Shown: positions 1-8,424 of the stretch, piece by piece
Layout: every line of letters begins with the position of its first letter
How positions within the stretch are numbered: position 1 is the stretch's first letter
Source of the DNA: Candidatus Symbiopectobacterium sp. 'North America'
GTDB taxonomy: Bacteria; Pseudomonadota; Gammaproteobacteria; Enterobacterales; Enterobacteriaceae
Length of the DNA stretch: 40,277 bases
Assembly: GCF_015762685.1 (NCBI RefSeq)
Contig: NZ_PEHF01000024.1
Location: 1 to 40,277 of the forward strand
Direction: 5' to 3'
Translations under genes and position numbers: made by a program
The notes under the pieces: generated by a model
Told to the model about the DNA's origin: nothing
The model's database searches: none
The model's input: the letters and a program-made list of their open reading frames with translations, nothing else

Positions 1-63
1 ATGTTCCATTACGTCAGGTTAAACATGGGGTTATGATTCTCCCACCATGATCGGGGAAGACCC
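1..63 (-). mobile_element. Terminal end of an insertion sequence (left copy)
   Basis: These 63 bases are the exact reverse complement of the last 63 bases of the window, and identity stops abruptly at base 64. The terminus reads GGGTCTTCCCCGATCATGG on the minus strand, so the element extends leftwards out of the window. The boundary lies inside an alpA-like coding sequence, as expected for an insertion. The family is not certain. A GGGTCTTCC-type tip would fit the ISL3 group, but no transposase is visible. I am confident that this is a repeat, less so of its IS family. Confidence 0.75.
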
Positions 64-147
64 TTTCATATACAAATAAATTTGTGAGCGCTTAAGCCCT
101 GTTTTTTCTCTGACTTGTTTCAAACGCAATAATTGGTGGGATATCAT
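31..147 (-). pseudogene. AlpA-family phage/island regulator, truncated by the IS
   Basis: Reading leftwards from an ATG at 147, with a strong AGGAGG ribosome site just upstream, the first 28 codons give an AlpA-type N-terminus. It contains LLRLKQV, then TGLKRSQIYLYMK, the helix-turn-helix of the prophage CP4-57 AlpA family (PF05930). At base 63 the frame runs into the IS and ends ten codons later at a TAA (31-33). The native protein would be about 65-70 residues, so more than half is gone. AlpA-like proteins usually activate excision or integrase expression in P4-like islands, which fits the integrase at 2566-3795. The fragment keeps most of the helix-turn-helix but is probably inactive. Confidence 0.8.
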
Positions 148-493
148 TATTTTCCTCCTGAGTCCGTCAGACACAATGTGCACTAACACAACAACACAGA
201 CGGCGCTGAAGAGAAAGCTTGTGAGCTCGTATTACGGGTTATTCAACCCTTAATACGGATTTTAGGGTTTTTACGCCTAATAGTCATTTCATGAAGGCGC
301 GTAGGTTTTCACCTCTTGTATTGCATCGTTAAAAAAGACAATTACGGTATCTGGTTGGATAGATGCCCCTGTATGGGCTAACAAGCGCATCATGTTAGCC
401 GCTATTGTCGCAAGAAGAATCACGTTTTCTTTGATAAAGCTGAGAGGTCAGGGTTGTTAACATTGTGAAAGACGACTTATTGAGCCTGACACA
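148..493. other. Intergenic, no gene seen
   Basis: This stretch separates the divergent alpA fragment and the Rpn gene and should hold both promoters. I see no convincing coding frame, RNA gene or strong operator in it. Confidence 0.4.
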
Positions 494-1408
494 ATGAAAA
501 AGAGTAGCAACACGCCGACGCCCCATTATGCGACTTTCAAACAGTTTCAGGCAAACCCGGATACCGCCAGAGATTTTATGCAACTCCATTTGTCTGGTGA
601 ACTGCGGGATCTGTGTGACATTACCACCCTGAAACTTGACTCTGGCTCTTTTATTGAAGAAGACCTACGCGCCTATTTTAGTGATGTGCTCTACAGCGTA
701 AAAACGCGGGTGGGTGAAGGGTACATTCATGTGCTGATTGAGCACCAAAGCTCTGTGGACAAGCACATGGCATTTCGCCTGATGAGATACGCCATCGCGG
801 CCATGCAGAAGCATCTTGATGCTAAACACAAGACATTACCGCTGGTTATTCCGATACTGTTTTATGCAGGCAGCCCCAGTCCTTATCCTTACTCAACCAA
901 CTGGTTAGACGGATTCGATCGCCCCGACGTGGCTGAACGGCTTTACTGTAACCCTTTCCTGCTGGTGGATATCACGGTGATCCCGGATGATGAAATCATG
1001 GAGCATCGCAGCATGGCGGCGCTGACCCTGTTGCAAAAGCATATTCGTCAGCGCGATCTGGCGGAGTTGATGTACAGACTGGTGACGCTGCTGCTGGCGG
1101 GTTACATGACCAGACAACAGACGATATCACTGGTAAACTACATGGTAGAGGCAGGAGACGCGTTAGACGTTGAGGCTTTTGTCCGAGAACTGGCACACCG
1201 GGTGCCACAGCATGAGGAAGAGCTGATGACCATAGCGCAGCGACTCGAGCAGAAGGGTATTGATAAAGGTATGGAATTAGGAAAGCGCAGTGAACGCCTG
1301 GCTATACTGAAAATTGTTAGCACTATGCGACAGAATGGCATGGATGATGCGGCTGTGATGAAAATGACTGGTCTGACAGCAGATGAGTTGGCGCAACTGC
1401 ATCAGTAA
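494..1408 (+). CDS. Rpn family recombination-promoting nuclease (YhgA-like, PF04754)
   Basis: This 304-residue protein belongs to the Rpn/YhgA family of PD-(D/E)XK-fold DNA nucleases. In E. coli RpnA these cut DNA and stimulate RecA-independent recombination. The N-terminus has the family's TFKQF and ARDFMQLHL segments. The candidate catalytic residues are D64 in FSDVLYSV, followed by E83 and Q85 in HVLIEHQSS. Residues 110-160 carry the ILFYAG and NPFLLVDITVI family segments. The C-terminus (about 245-304) has a helical EKGIDKGMELGKRSE stretch typical of the group. The length matches the family, and no lesion is visible. The ATG at 494 is poorly served by a ribosome site, but the family N-terminus supports it. 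It is accessory cargo of the tRNA-Asn island. Confidence 0.88.
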   Translation: MKKSSNTPTPHYATFKQFQANPDTARDFMQLHLSGELRDLCDITTLKLDSGSFIEEDLRAYFSDVLYSVKTRVGEGYIHVLIEHQSSVDKHMAFRLMRYAIAAMQKHLDAKHKTLPLVIPILFYAGSPSPYPYSTNWLDGFDRPDVAERLYCNPFLLVDITVIPDDEIMEHRSMAALTLLQKHIRQRDLAELMYRLVTLLLAGYMTRQQTISLVNYMVEAGDALDVEAFVRELAHRVPQHEEELMTIAQRLEQKGIDKGMELGKRSERLAILKIVSTMRQNGMDDAAVMKMTGLTADELAQLHQ

Positions 1409-1759
1409 TAGCTTATCAACTAACAATGCGAGCCAAGAACCGGGGAGCCACCGCGCTCTGCATGTTATGCCGCGCTGTTCTTTATTCCTTCTGTACATCA
1501 GACTTATCGCGTTCAAACTCTGCATGCCATTGATCATCACCACGTTGTGACTTTGTAGCTATCCCATTTATAGCGGGTGTCTTTGTGCGGTATGTTTTAG
1601 CCGGCGAAGAAGGCTATCTGTGTTAGCAAAGGGAACAGGATAAAAGCATGCGATAACCATGGGATATGGGATACGAAAAATGGTTCGTTATGCCGTTAGA
1701 CCAACAAAAAACCCTGACCATGGACGATCACGGCAGAGCTTTAATGGGCAGAGCTACAT
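1409..1759. other. Intergenic stretch between convergent genes, no gene supported
   Basis: This stretch lies between two convergent genes. A short plus-strand frame near 1690-1770 (MPLDQQKTLTMDDHG...) has a coding-like look, but it has no partner and no recognisable family. I could not find a good terminator. Confidence 0.3.
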
Positions 1760-2110
1760 TCAGATAATGGTCTTGCTGGTCAGTGCTTGCGCGCGTTCTT
1801 GCATATCGGTGAGGGCAGGTATAAGCAGGCAGATAGCAGCCAGCTCATGTCCTAATTGGCACAAGCTCTCAGGCGTGGGTTCGTATACCTCATTCTCGGC
1901 AAAGGTGATCAGCGCATCTCCAATAAAATTGAGGCAATGACAAAGCCCGGCACGCGCTTCGGCACAGTAATAGGCGGTCAGCGACAACTCATCCTTGTCC
2001 ATGCTTGCGAAGTCCAGATGAGCCAGTGCGGCACTCATGGCAGAATAGAGGGTATCGCACTCCGCCAGTGATTGATAAGGCGTGCTCGTGTTACAATCGA
2101 TATCAGCCAT
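1760..2110 (-). CDS. Small acidic protein of unknown function (island cargo)
   Basis: This encodes 116 residues and I do not recognise the family. The ATG at 2110 is preceded by a good AAGGAG ribosome site about 9 bases upstream, which supports it as a real gene. The protein is acidic, mostly helical by composition and cysteine-containing (YYCAEARAGLCHC around residues 47-59). No signal peptide or membrane segment is obvious. It is divergent from the small gene at 2239, and two copies of a palindromic motif lie between them, so the pair may share control. Phage and island genes of this size are often regulators or antitoxin-like, but nothing here proves that. Confidence 0.6.
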   Translation of the reverse strand: MADIDCNTSTPYQSLAECDTLYSAMSAALAHLDFASMDKDELSLTAYYCAEARAGLCHCLNFIGDALITFAENEVYEPTPESLCQLGHELAAICLLIPALTDMQERAQALTSKTII

Positions 2111-2198
2111 AGCATTAATCTCCTTAATGTTGTGGTCAGAAGTCCGGTTAGTGTTCCTAGCACTGCCGGGCTTCGCTTTTGCAGTTGCAAAGCACCGC

Positions 2199-2241
2199 GT
2201 AATTACAATGATACCATGCTATGGAATTTGTAATTACAATG
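2199..2241. promoter_or_regulatory. Two copies of GTAATTACAATG, a probable operator
   Basis: The 12-base sequence GTAATTACAATG occurs at 2199-2210 and again at 2230-2241, 31 bases apart. Its core GTAATTAC is a perfect palindrome. The second copy extends to a perfect 12-base palindrome, TTGTAATTACAA (2228-2239). The copies sit between two divergent small genes, and the second overlaps the start codon of the downstream one. This layout is typical of an autoregulatory operator for a small dimeric DNA-binding protein. The protein that binds it is inferred, not shown. Confidence 0.5.
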
Positions 2242-2409
2242 TCAAGTGAAAAATAAAAAACAGACCAGTACCAAATCCGGCTTTCTCACGAGTTTCGAGC
2301 ACAACTGGAAGAACAAGCCCATAAGGATGGTGATAAGACATTGGCTACGTGGATAAAACGCGTTTTGCGCAAGGAACTTCAGACACGCGGTATCGAGCCA
2401 AAAGGTTAA
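2239..2409 (+). pseudogene. Small Arc/ribbon-helix-helix-like protein with an early stop codon
   Basis: From the ATG at 2239 the frame reads MSSEK, stop (TAA, 2254-2256), then KTDQYQIRLSHEFRAQLEEQA and on to a natural stop at 2407-2409, about 56 codons in all. The section YQIRLSHEFRAQLEE followed by TLATWIKRVLRKEL resembles ribbon-helix-helix proteins (a beta strand, then two helices). Changing one base of codon 6 (TAA to AAA, for example) restores a continuous frame. No good alternative start lies downstream, so I call it a nonsense pseudogene. A weak internal start cannot be excluded. It may have been the protein that bound the GTAATTAC operator overlapping its start. Confidence 0.6.
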
Positions 2410-2565
2410 GCTAGCCTGGTTGGGGCCACTTGTATTGCATGGCCCCTTGGCTAACCTTCTCGCAAAGAGAAGGGGAAAACGGCTAACTCTCTTCTTTACC
2501 CATTGGCTCTGCTCATTTCATTTATCCGATAGCTTCTCGCATAAATATACGGTGCAACGTACCCC

Positions 2566-3795
2566 TCACGGTTTACATCCAGATAATCCGACCACCATTG
2601 CACCATTGCACCATTGCACCATTGCAATGCGCGCATGAAGGTGCTCTGCCTTATGTACATAGGCAGCCCGAACACTGTTACGCTCCTGATGGCTCATTTG
2701 GCGCTCGACGGCATCCCGCGACCAGAGTTCCGATTCCATTAGGGCACTGCACGCCATCGCGCGGAATCCATGACCACAGACATCGTTTTTGGTGTCATAC
2801 CCCATTAACCGCAGTGCTCTGTTAACGGTGTTTTCACTCATTGGTTTGGACGGGTTATGATCGCCGGGGAACACCAATTCCTGATGGCTGGAGATATCTT
2901 GTATCTGTTTCAGAATAACTACGGCCTGTTGGGAAAGGGGAACGAGATGCGGGGTGCACATTTTCGCTCCGCGCCCCGAATAGCGCACGCTAGTAATGGC
3001 CTCTCGGGTGGAGGGAATAGTCCATATCTTGTTCTTGAAATCAAACTCACCCCAACGGGCGAAACGTAATTCACTGGAGCGGATAAACAGATGCAGGGTA
3101 AGCATCACCGCTAATCGGGTCAGTTGTCTTCCGGCCGTATAATCGCCAACGCGTGCCAGTAGCTCCGGCAAGCGTTCAAGTGTAAGGGCAGGGTAATGTC
3201 GTTTGACCGGCGGCGCGGTTACTCCTTCCAGATTCAGCGCCGTGTTGTGTTCTACCAGCCCGCGCTGCACGGCGTAACGCATGATATTGCACAGATGCTG
3301 TCGGGAACGGGATGCGACTTCGAGTAAACCTTTTGCTTCGATGCCTTTAAGCAGGGTGGTGAAATGCTGCGTTTTTAACTCGGTCACGAGCATGCTGCCA
3401 ATTGCCGGAAAGAGATGGTTGTTCATGCTGGCAAGCAGTCGGGCTGCGTGGTTTTCTGACCAGGCCTTGTTGTTGCCATGCCAGCTCAGTGCGACGGCTT
3501 TAAAGCATTTTTCAGGGGAACCGGCAGCCTTTTCATCGAAGCGTCGCTGCATTGGGTTTATGTTGTGCGCCAGTTGCTTGCGAATGCTTTCACTCTGCTG
3601 CCGTGCGTTGGCAAGAGTGATCAGCGGATAGGCACCCAGGCTAATACGGGATTCTTTACCCTTGATGCGATATTTGAGTTACCAGTTGCGTGAACCGTTG
3701 GGATTTACGAGTAAATACAGCCCATGTGAATCGGAGGCTTTGAAAGGTTTAGCGGATGCTTTTAAGTTGCGGATTTTTAGATCGTTAAGAGCCAT
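2566..3795 (-). pseudogene. P4-type tyrosine recombinase (island integrase), one internal stop
   Basis: The full reading frame starts at the ATG at 3795 (MALNDLKIRNLK) and covers about 409 codons, the usual length for a P4-family integrase. A TAA at 3679-3681 replaces codon 39, just after the SRNW of the N-terminal arm-binding (DUF4102-type) domain; the next residues LKYRIKG continue in frame. In full-length numbering the catalytic residues are all present: R239 (IRSSELR), H342 and R345 (HGFR), H369 (MSHQ) and Y379 (AAYVH). The gene lies just past the 3' end of tRNA-Asn and in the same direction, the normal place for an integrase using that tRNA as its target. The C-terminus is altered by an 8-base tandem repeat. 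A fragment starting at M82 could still be made but would lack the arm-binding domain. Confidence 0.88.
2593..2624. repeat. Four tandem copies of CACCATTG
   Basis: The 8-base unit CACCATTG is repeated four times without error and lies inside the last codons of the integrase. Because 8 is not a multiple of 3, each unit gained or lost changes the frame of the integrase C-terminus, here read as MVQWCNGAMV. Confidence 0.9.
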
Positions 3796-3956
3796 TTGGG
3801 GGTTACTCCATTATCGAACCAATCTGACCCCAAATCTGACCACCAAATTCTCCCGATGCAGAGGGAAAGGTAAGAACGCATCGGGAAAGTTTTTCAAGCT
3901 AACCAGTTGAACCTAAAACACATAGAGATTCGCAAGGATGCATAAGGACAGGAATT

Positions 3957-3985
3957 TGGCTCCTCTGACTGGACTCGAACCAGTG
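3957..3985 (-). other. Probable attachment site (attL) at the 3' end of tRNA-Asn
   Basis: P4-type integrases generally recombine at the 3' end of a tRNA gene, keeping the tRNA whole and leaving a direct repeat at the far side of the island. The integrase lies directly beyond this tRNA end. The second copy is not in the window, so the exact core is unknown and this is an inference from layout. Confidence 0.4.
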
Positions 3986-4032
3986 ACATACGGATTAACA
4001 GTCCGCCGTTCTACCAACTGAACTACAGAGGA
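3957..4032 (-). tRNA. tRNA-Asn (GTT)
   Basis: The reverse complement folds as a standard cloverleaf. The acceptor strand TCCTCTG pairs with CAGAGGA, the D-arm contains AGTTCAGTTGGTAGA, and the anticodon loop is CTGTTAA with anticodon GTT. The T-loop reads GGTTCGAGTCC, and the 3' end is encoded GCCA. Length is 76 bases including CCA. It is nearly identical to E. coli tRNA-Asn as I remember it. tRNA-Asn genes are well-known island targets in enterobacteria. Confidence 0.97.
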
Positions 4033-4140
4033 ATTGTGTAAGCGGGGCGAATATTATCGGTCGGCTGGCAGGCTGTCAACGGTAAATTCGCCCGTATTGT
4101 CTGATTGCTTAGGCTGTGTACAGCCAAGACCAATTCTTCA

Positions 4141-4932
4141 TCAATATAGCACGGGGGTCCGCTGCTTCGCCTGCTGCCAGGATTTTAATCGCGTGAGTGG
4201 ATCTTGCTGGTAGAAGCGACTAAAACAGCCATAAAGCGTAGGAAAACGTTCGAAAAGAAGCTTTGGTGCGCTGAAGAAATATTCAGAGAGCACTGCAAAG
4301 CATTCGGTCGGATCCTGGGTCGCATAGGGATCCATGCTGGCGGTATCCTCTCCAACTTGATCGATTTCATCTTGCAGTGCTTCCATTGCTGCATGTAACT
4401 GCGTTTCCCACTCCACCACATCGCGTAAAGGAATCGGTGGAATACCGGTAGCTTCACCGCCGTTACGGATATCCAGTTTGTGCGTGACCTCATGAATGAC
4501 CAGGTTGAACCCCGATAAATCGAAACTGTCCTGCACTTCTTGCCAGTTCAATATGATGGGGCCCTGATCCCAGCTTTGTCCAGATTGCACCACCGACCCG
4601 GCGTGCACCAGACCGATATCATCCTGCCATTCATCATTAACAATAAAAGGGTTGGGATAGATTAACACCTCATGGAAACCGTTGAGCCATTCAATGCCGA
4701 GCTTGAGAACGGGCAAGCAAAACAGCAGTGCGATTCGCTGCTCCATAACGGAAGTCAGCGTCAGTCCCTGTGAAGGAATGATACGTTTTTGATGTAAAAA
4801 ATCACTGGCAAGCAGGATAAGTCGTTGTTGCTCGCTATCGCTTAACGGTGCCAACAACGGAATAGCAAGAGCATCTTGCCACTGAATAGGGGGGCTTTCC
4901 GGTGTGTGCTGTATTTTCCATGGCCATTTCAT
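4141..4932 (-). CDS. mtfA: MtfA, Mlc-binding zinc peptidase
   Basis: This 263-residue protein matches E. coli MtfA along its length. MtfA binds the glucose repressor Mlc (DgsA) and relieves repression of ptsG; it is also a zinc aminopeptidase. The start at 4932 gives MKWPWKIQ, matching the family N-terminus; an upstream TTG would add 14 unrelated residues. The zinc motif HExxH is at about residues 149-153 ([16 protein letters not shown]), and the downstream [14 protein letters not shown] segment supplies further ligands. E. coli has HEVAH, so the T is a mild departure. The gene lies between tRNA-Asn and tRNA-Ser(CGA), as in E. coli. No lesion is seen. Confidence 0.92.
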   Translation of the reverse strand: MKWPWKIQHTPESPPIQWQDALAIPLLAPLSDSEQQRLILLASDFLHQKRIIPSQGLTLTSVMEQRIALLFCLPVLKLGIEWLNGFHEVLIYPNPFIVNDEWQDDIGLVHAGSVVQSGQSWDQGPIILNWQEVQDSFDLSGFNLVIHEVTHKLDIRNGGEATGIPPIPLRDVVEWETQLHAAMEALQDEIDQVGEDTASMDPYATQDPTECFAVLSEYFFSAPKLLFERFPTLYGCFSRFYQQDPLTRLKSWQQAKQRTPVLY

Positions 4933-5028
4933 CGTCGTGTTGCTCGCTAAGTCGTCACTTGAATATAAAGGCAAGGGTATCTGCTGTTAAAATGCCGTAA
5001 AACAGGGCATTATAGCAACCACTTAAAC

Positions 5029-5118
5029 GGAGAGGTGCCAGAGCGGCTGAATGGACCGGTCTCGAAAACCGGAGTAGGGGTAACTCTACCGAGGGTTCAA
5101 ATCCCTCCCTCTCCGCCA
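5029..5118 (+). tRNA. serU: tRNA-Ser (CGA)
   Basis: This is a 90-base class II tRNA with the long variable arm typical of serine tRNAs. Acceptor GGAGAGG pairs with CCTCTCC, the anticodon loop is TCTCGAAAA with anticodon CGA, the T-loop is GGTTCAAATCC, and CCA is encoded. It closely matches E. coli serU, which is also next to mtfA and asnT. Confidence 0.97.
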
Positions 5119-5359
5119 ATCAACCTACAAAATCAATTGGTTACGATTCGCTTTCGCTTTTGTTCTGCATAAAACTCCGCATTAAACATCCCTTTAGAAT
5201 CACCTTCCGTCCCTAACCCTCTCATTTTTATCATGTTGTAATTTTCTGAGCAGCCCTCCTGGCTCACACTCTTGAAATAAATTATCTTTAGCATTCGCTG
5301 GTGTTTGAAAAGCGGGCGGACAGCGAAGTTGATGGTTTGTAAGAGAAAAAGGGATGTCG

Positions 5360-5500
5360 ATGACAGTCAGCGAAGTCATGAAGGCAGTAAAGCAGAGGTT
5401 TAAATTGAGTAACTATGATGTTTTACAGGAGATAATAGTTAATGGCCTGAAGAGAGCTGTGGTTACTCGATTAGGGCTGGCTGAATATTGCCAGTTTTAG
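5360..5500 (+). CDS. Possible short protein of unknown function
   Basis: The 46-residue frame begins MTVSEVMKAVKQRFKL and ends at TAG (5498-5500). It is preceded by AAAGGG at a suitable distance and has an amphipathic-helix look, but I know no family for it. It could be a remnant of an island gene. A second in-frame ATG at 5354 is too close to the ribosome site. Confidence 0.3.
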   Translation: MTVSEVMKAVKQRFKLSNYDVLQEIIVNGLKRAVVTRLGLAEYCQF

Positions 5501-5956
5501 CGCTTCGCAATCAGCTTCTTTATCTGCCAGTTGGTCTGCATCTGTTTTTGCTACAACATGGTTGATTTTCCTCTTCATTATGCTAGGTTTTTTATTTTTC
5601 GGGTAAAGCCGAAATGAAGTTAAGTAAATGACTTAATGATTTTTTCTATATATATAAAAGCTTTGATGAGCTGATTCAGTTAAACTTTAAATTTATTCGT
5701 TTTGTAGTTCATTTAAACAGGTAGAACATGTGTTTTCGATGTGAAAGTAGATTGTTTTTTTGTGGTTTTTGATGATTTTTATGACATGTTTAATTTTTAA
5801 GTTAAAAGAAAGTAATGCCAATATTCCCAGATGAACGATAGGTTTAATTATTAGACATTATTGTATAATAACGTATCAAACCTGTATTATGATCACGGAT
5901 CATGCGTCTGGCAAATTGCATACTATTTTTTTGTAATCTTCATTGAAATTTTTATC
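5501..5956. other. AT-rich stretch without a supported gene
   Basis: Base composition falls sharply here and stays low to about 11300, unlike the core genes on both sides. I see no coding frame of substance, only many short A/T runs. The stretch is beyond the 3' end of the minus-strand unknown gene. Confidence 0.4.
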
Positions 5957-7033
5957 TCACAACCCTATGATTTGTCCTGATTTATATTCAGTTATTTCTT
6001 TCAATCTAATTGATTTGTTCCCTCCTGCATTTTCAATACAGAATCTAAAAAAATTCCCTTCATTTAATTCGGTTACATTATAAATAACAATTATATCAAT
6101 GAGTTGTGTTTTGTCAAGGTTTTTGCTTTTCGAGTACGGAAAAATATCTGTCTCGCCAGATCGTAAAATAGGTGATCTAGTTTTGTGTATATCATCTACA
6201 ATGAACATGGCACTAATACATAAACAAGAATCCAAATAGTTCCGTATTGTAAGTGTAAGCTTTATGGGAGCTATTTTATTTAGCTGCGTTCTAATTGAAC
6301 TAAAAGCAGCGAATCCAGCTGCTAACAATATTGCTCCAGCTGAAATCAGTGTAAAAATAGCTGGGCTGCCACTAATTTTTGACTCGTCTTTCTGTTTAGT
6401 TTTAATTGAAAGCCAAAAATCAAGCGCTGCTAGTTTTGCCCATTCATAACCGACTCCAGACTTTTCTCCGATGTAGATAATTTTTCGTGGGATATAGGAG
6501 CCAATAACGTCATCAGCCATTAAATATAACGGAGTGAAAACAATATTGGCACGTATGGTCTCTCCCTTTTTTCTAGTTATCTTAACTTTATTAAAATAAA
6601 CGCCAAACGATGGATATTTACTTGATTTATATCCTTGAAATGCTCCATATGTTAAGCCAATCGTATCAATGTAATTACTATCGTTGATTAACACACCTTG
6701 CTCATTAACCCATAAATAATAAAATACTAAAAAATCATTTTTAACTTTAATATATATACTTATAATTGGAATGTCGAAAGAGTCAAACTCTTTATAAAAA
6801 TCAGGTGCTGAAATATCAACATACTTTATTGGATCTAATCTGCACTTGTCGGTTGAAGGCAATGGCAGTGGCTGTTAATTAACGACATCTTCTACTAACT
6901 TTAGCTGTACAGGTCCTATCGTTTCTTTGTTTAACTCTACGCGCGTTTGACTCTCATAACCAATTAACATTTCTGCTGCTGCTTCTTCATTGTCGAGAGT
7001 ATAAATTTTTCCACCTTTTGGTTTATTATTCAT
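5957..7033 (-). pseudogene. Membrane-anchored protein of unknown function, interrupted by one stop
   Basis: The ATG at 7033 (MNNKPKGGKIYTLDN) has an AGGTGA ribosome site 8 bases upstream. The frame runs 52 codons to a TAA at 6875-6877. It then continues in the same frame (QPLPLPSTDKCRLDPIKYVD) for another 300 or so residues to a natural TGA. A single base change would give one protein of about 358 residues. A hydrophobic segment (SPAIFTLISAGAILLAAGFAAF) in the middle suggests one membrane span, with an N-terminal domain of about 220 residues and a C-terminal domain of about 110. I do not recognise the family. The gene is AT-rich and flanked by integrase debris, so it is probably horizontally acquired. 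The two parts could also be separate genes, though the second lacks an ATG start and a ribosome site. Confidence 0.6.
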
Positions 7034-7381
7034 TATTTTATCACCTAATGTTTATTTTTTATATTATTTTAATCCACACTGTCAACATAGTCTATGATAG
7101 GTTTAATTTCTTATGCTTTCGTTTGTATTGCGTTAACTTCTCTTTGAAAATAGTGTTCTGTTTGGACCGGAGTTATTGTAAGGTGAATTTTTTAATACGT
7201 TGATATTCCAAATGTATATGCTATTTAGGTACAACCTTGTGATACGATTCCTATTATGTGTCACATAGGAGATACTGTCGATTTTCCATATTAAGAGAAG
7301 GTTTGAGTGGAAACTAAAATAATAAAAGTATATAACGAAAAAGCCTGGTTTCACTAGTCTGAGGCGGTATCTAGAAATACT
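7034..7381. other. AT-rich intergenic stretch, likely promoter side of the unknown gene
   Basis: No gene is supported here. The bases next to 7033 should contain the promoter of the leftward unknown gene. Confidence 0.35.
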
Positions 7382-7815
7382 TAACAAAAAAGACCATATG
7401 TTTAAATATGCAAAAGACGATAAGAGAAAGTGCCTCGTTGATGGTGTTTTCACTCATAGGTTTCATCGCATCACAACAACCCGTAAGGATAAAACCGTGA
7501 TCACCGTTAACGTCATAGGTGAAGTCTTTTAATTCTTCCAAAATTGCCAGTGCCTGATGGCACAAGGGTACATAATGCTTCCTACGCATTTTGGCTCCCT
7601 GCCTGAATGCGTGATCCCTGCGATGGCTTCACGTTTTTCAGGGATAACCCATAAGGCACTTTTGAAATCTATCTCTGACCAAGGGACAAAACGGAGTTCA
7701 CTGGAACGAATGAATATCAGCAGATTGCATTTATTGCAGGTAGGGTAAGCCTGCTACGGTCTTTATAGCCTTTAAGGCGTTTCAGTTGGGGAAGTATTTC
7801 TTCAGGTTAGATATT
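7382..7815 (-). pseudogene. Integrase remnant (P4-type catalytic region)
   Basis: Read leftwards, this region contains pieces of a P4-type integrase in more than one frame. First comes a degraded LPEEILPQLKRLKGYKDR segment. It is followed by LIFIRSSELRF (with the first catalytic arginine), a WSEIDFKSALWVIPEKREAIAG stretch, and, after a frameshift, HYVPLCHQALAILEEL and MKPMSENTINEAL. The rest of the catalytic domain (HxxR, H and Y) is missing. The order matches the integrase at 2566-3795, but the sequence is clearly different, so it comes from a second element and is not a copy. Confidence 0.75.
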
Positions 7816-8424
7816 TAATCAGTGTTTTTTTGTGAGTTCAGAACCACTTCTTCTCAATATAGGTCAGATAGAAGCAAAAAACTTTCGGATAAAATAACAT
7901 ATAATAATAAGTATTATACCATTATCATGACAATTTTCAGGCAAACTATCTCATTTATACCTTCTAGCGGAAGTAACTCGATTACTGTGACCTTTTTATA
8001 CAGTTTGGTTTTTATCATGACTTGATTTTTAATTATTTAACGAAGTGTCTATGATAACAAAAATAAGGTATTTGGCTGATTTTATAAAGGTTATTTATAT
8101 TAAATAATGGGTGAGATGGAAAGGGCTGAGTTATTTATTTCAAGCATGGGATGAGTATGGAACTGTTTAAAGTTAGTGGTTATTACAAATAGGCTCGTTT
8201 GAATCTACTGGTAAATATCAAAATTCATCGATATGTATTATGTATTATGTTTTGCGTTGTTTTCTCACTATAAGTAGTGGGTGTTGTTGATTTATATGTA
8301 TAAATTAATTAACGTTAATGATGAGTATTAAATGAATATTGGTTTTAAATTTAACTTATGACTTGCAAATAGATGTCTCACTATGCTTTATTAGTATTTT
8401 GTAATTAAATGGAGATTGTTATTT
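7816..8424. other. AT-rich stretch without a supported gene
   Basis: Only short, low-complexity frames occur. The last part must carry the promoter of the decayed gene at 8425. I see no RNA gene or repeat. Confidence 0.35.

Noticed and set aside
905..1543. Several minus-strand frames within the Rpn gene
   Set aside because: They are antisense shadows of a well-supported nuclease gene, with no starts or motifs of their own.
2593..2624. CRISPR-like short repeats
   Set aside because: The unit is 8 bases with no spacers, and no cas gene is present. It is a simple tandem repeat.
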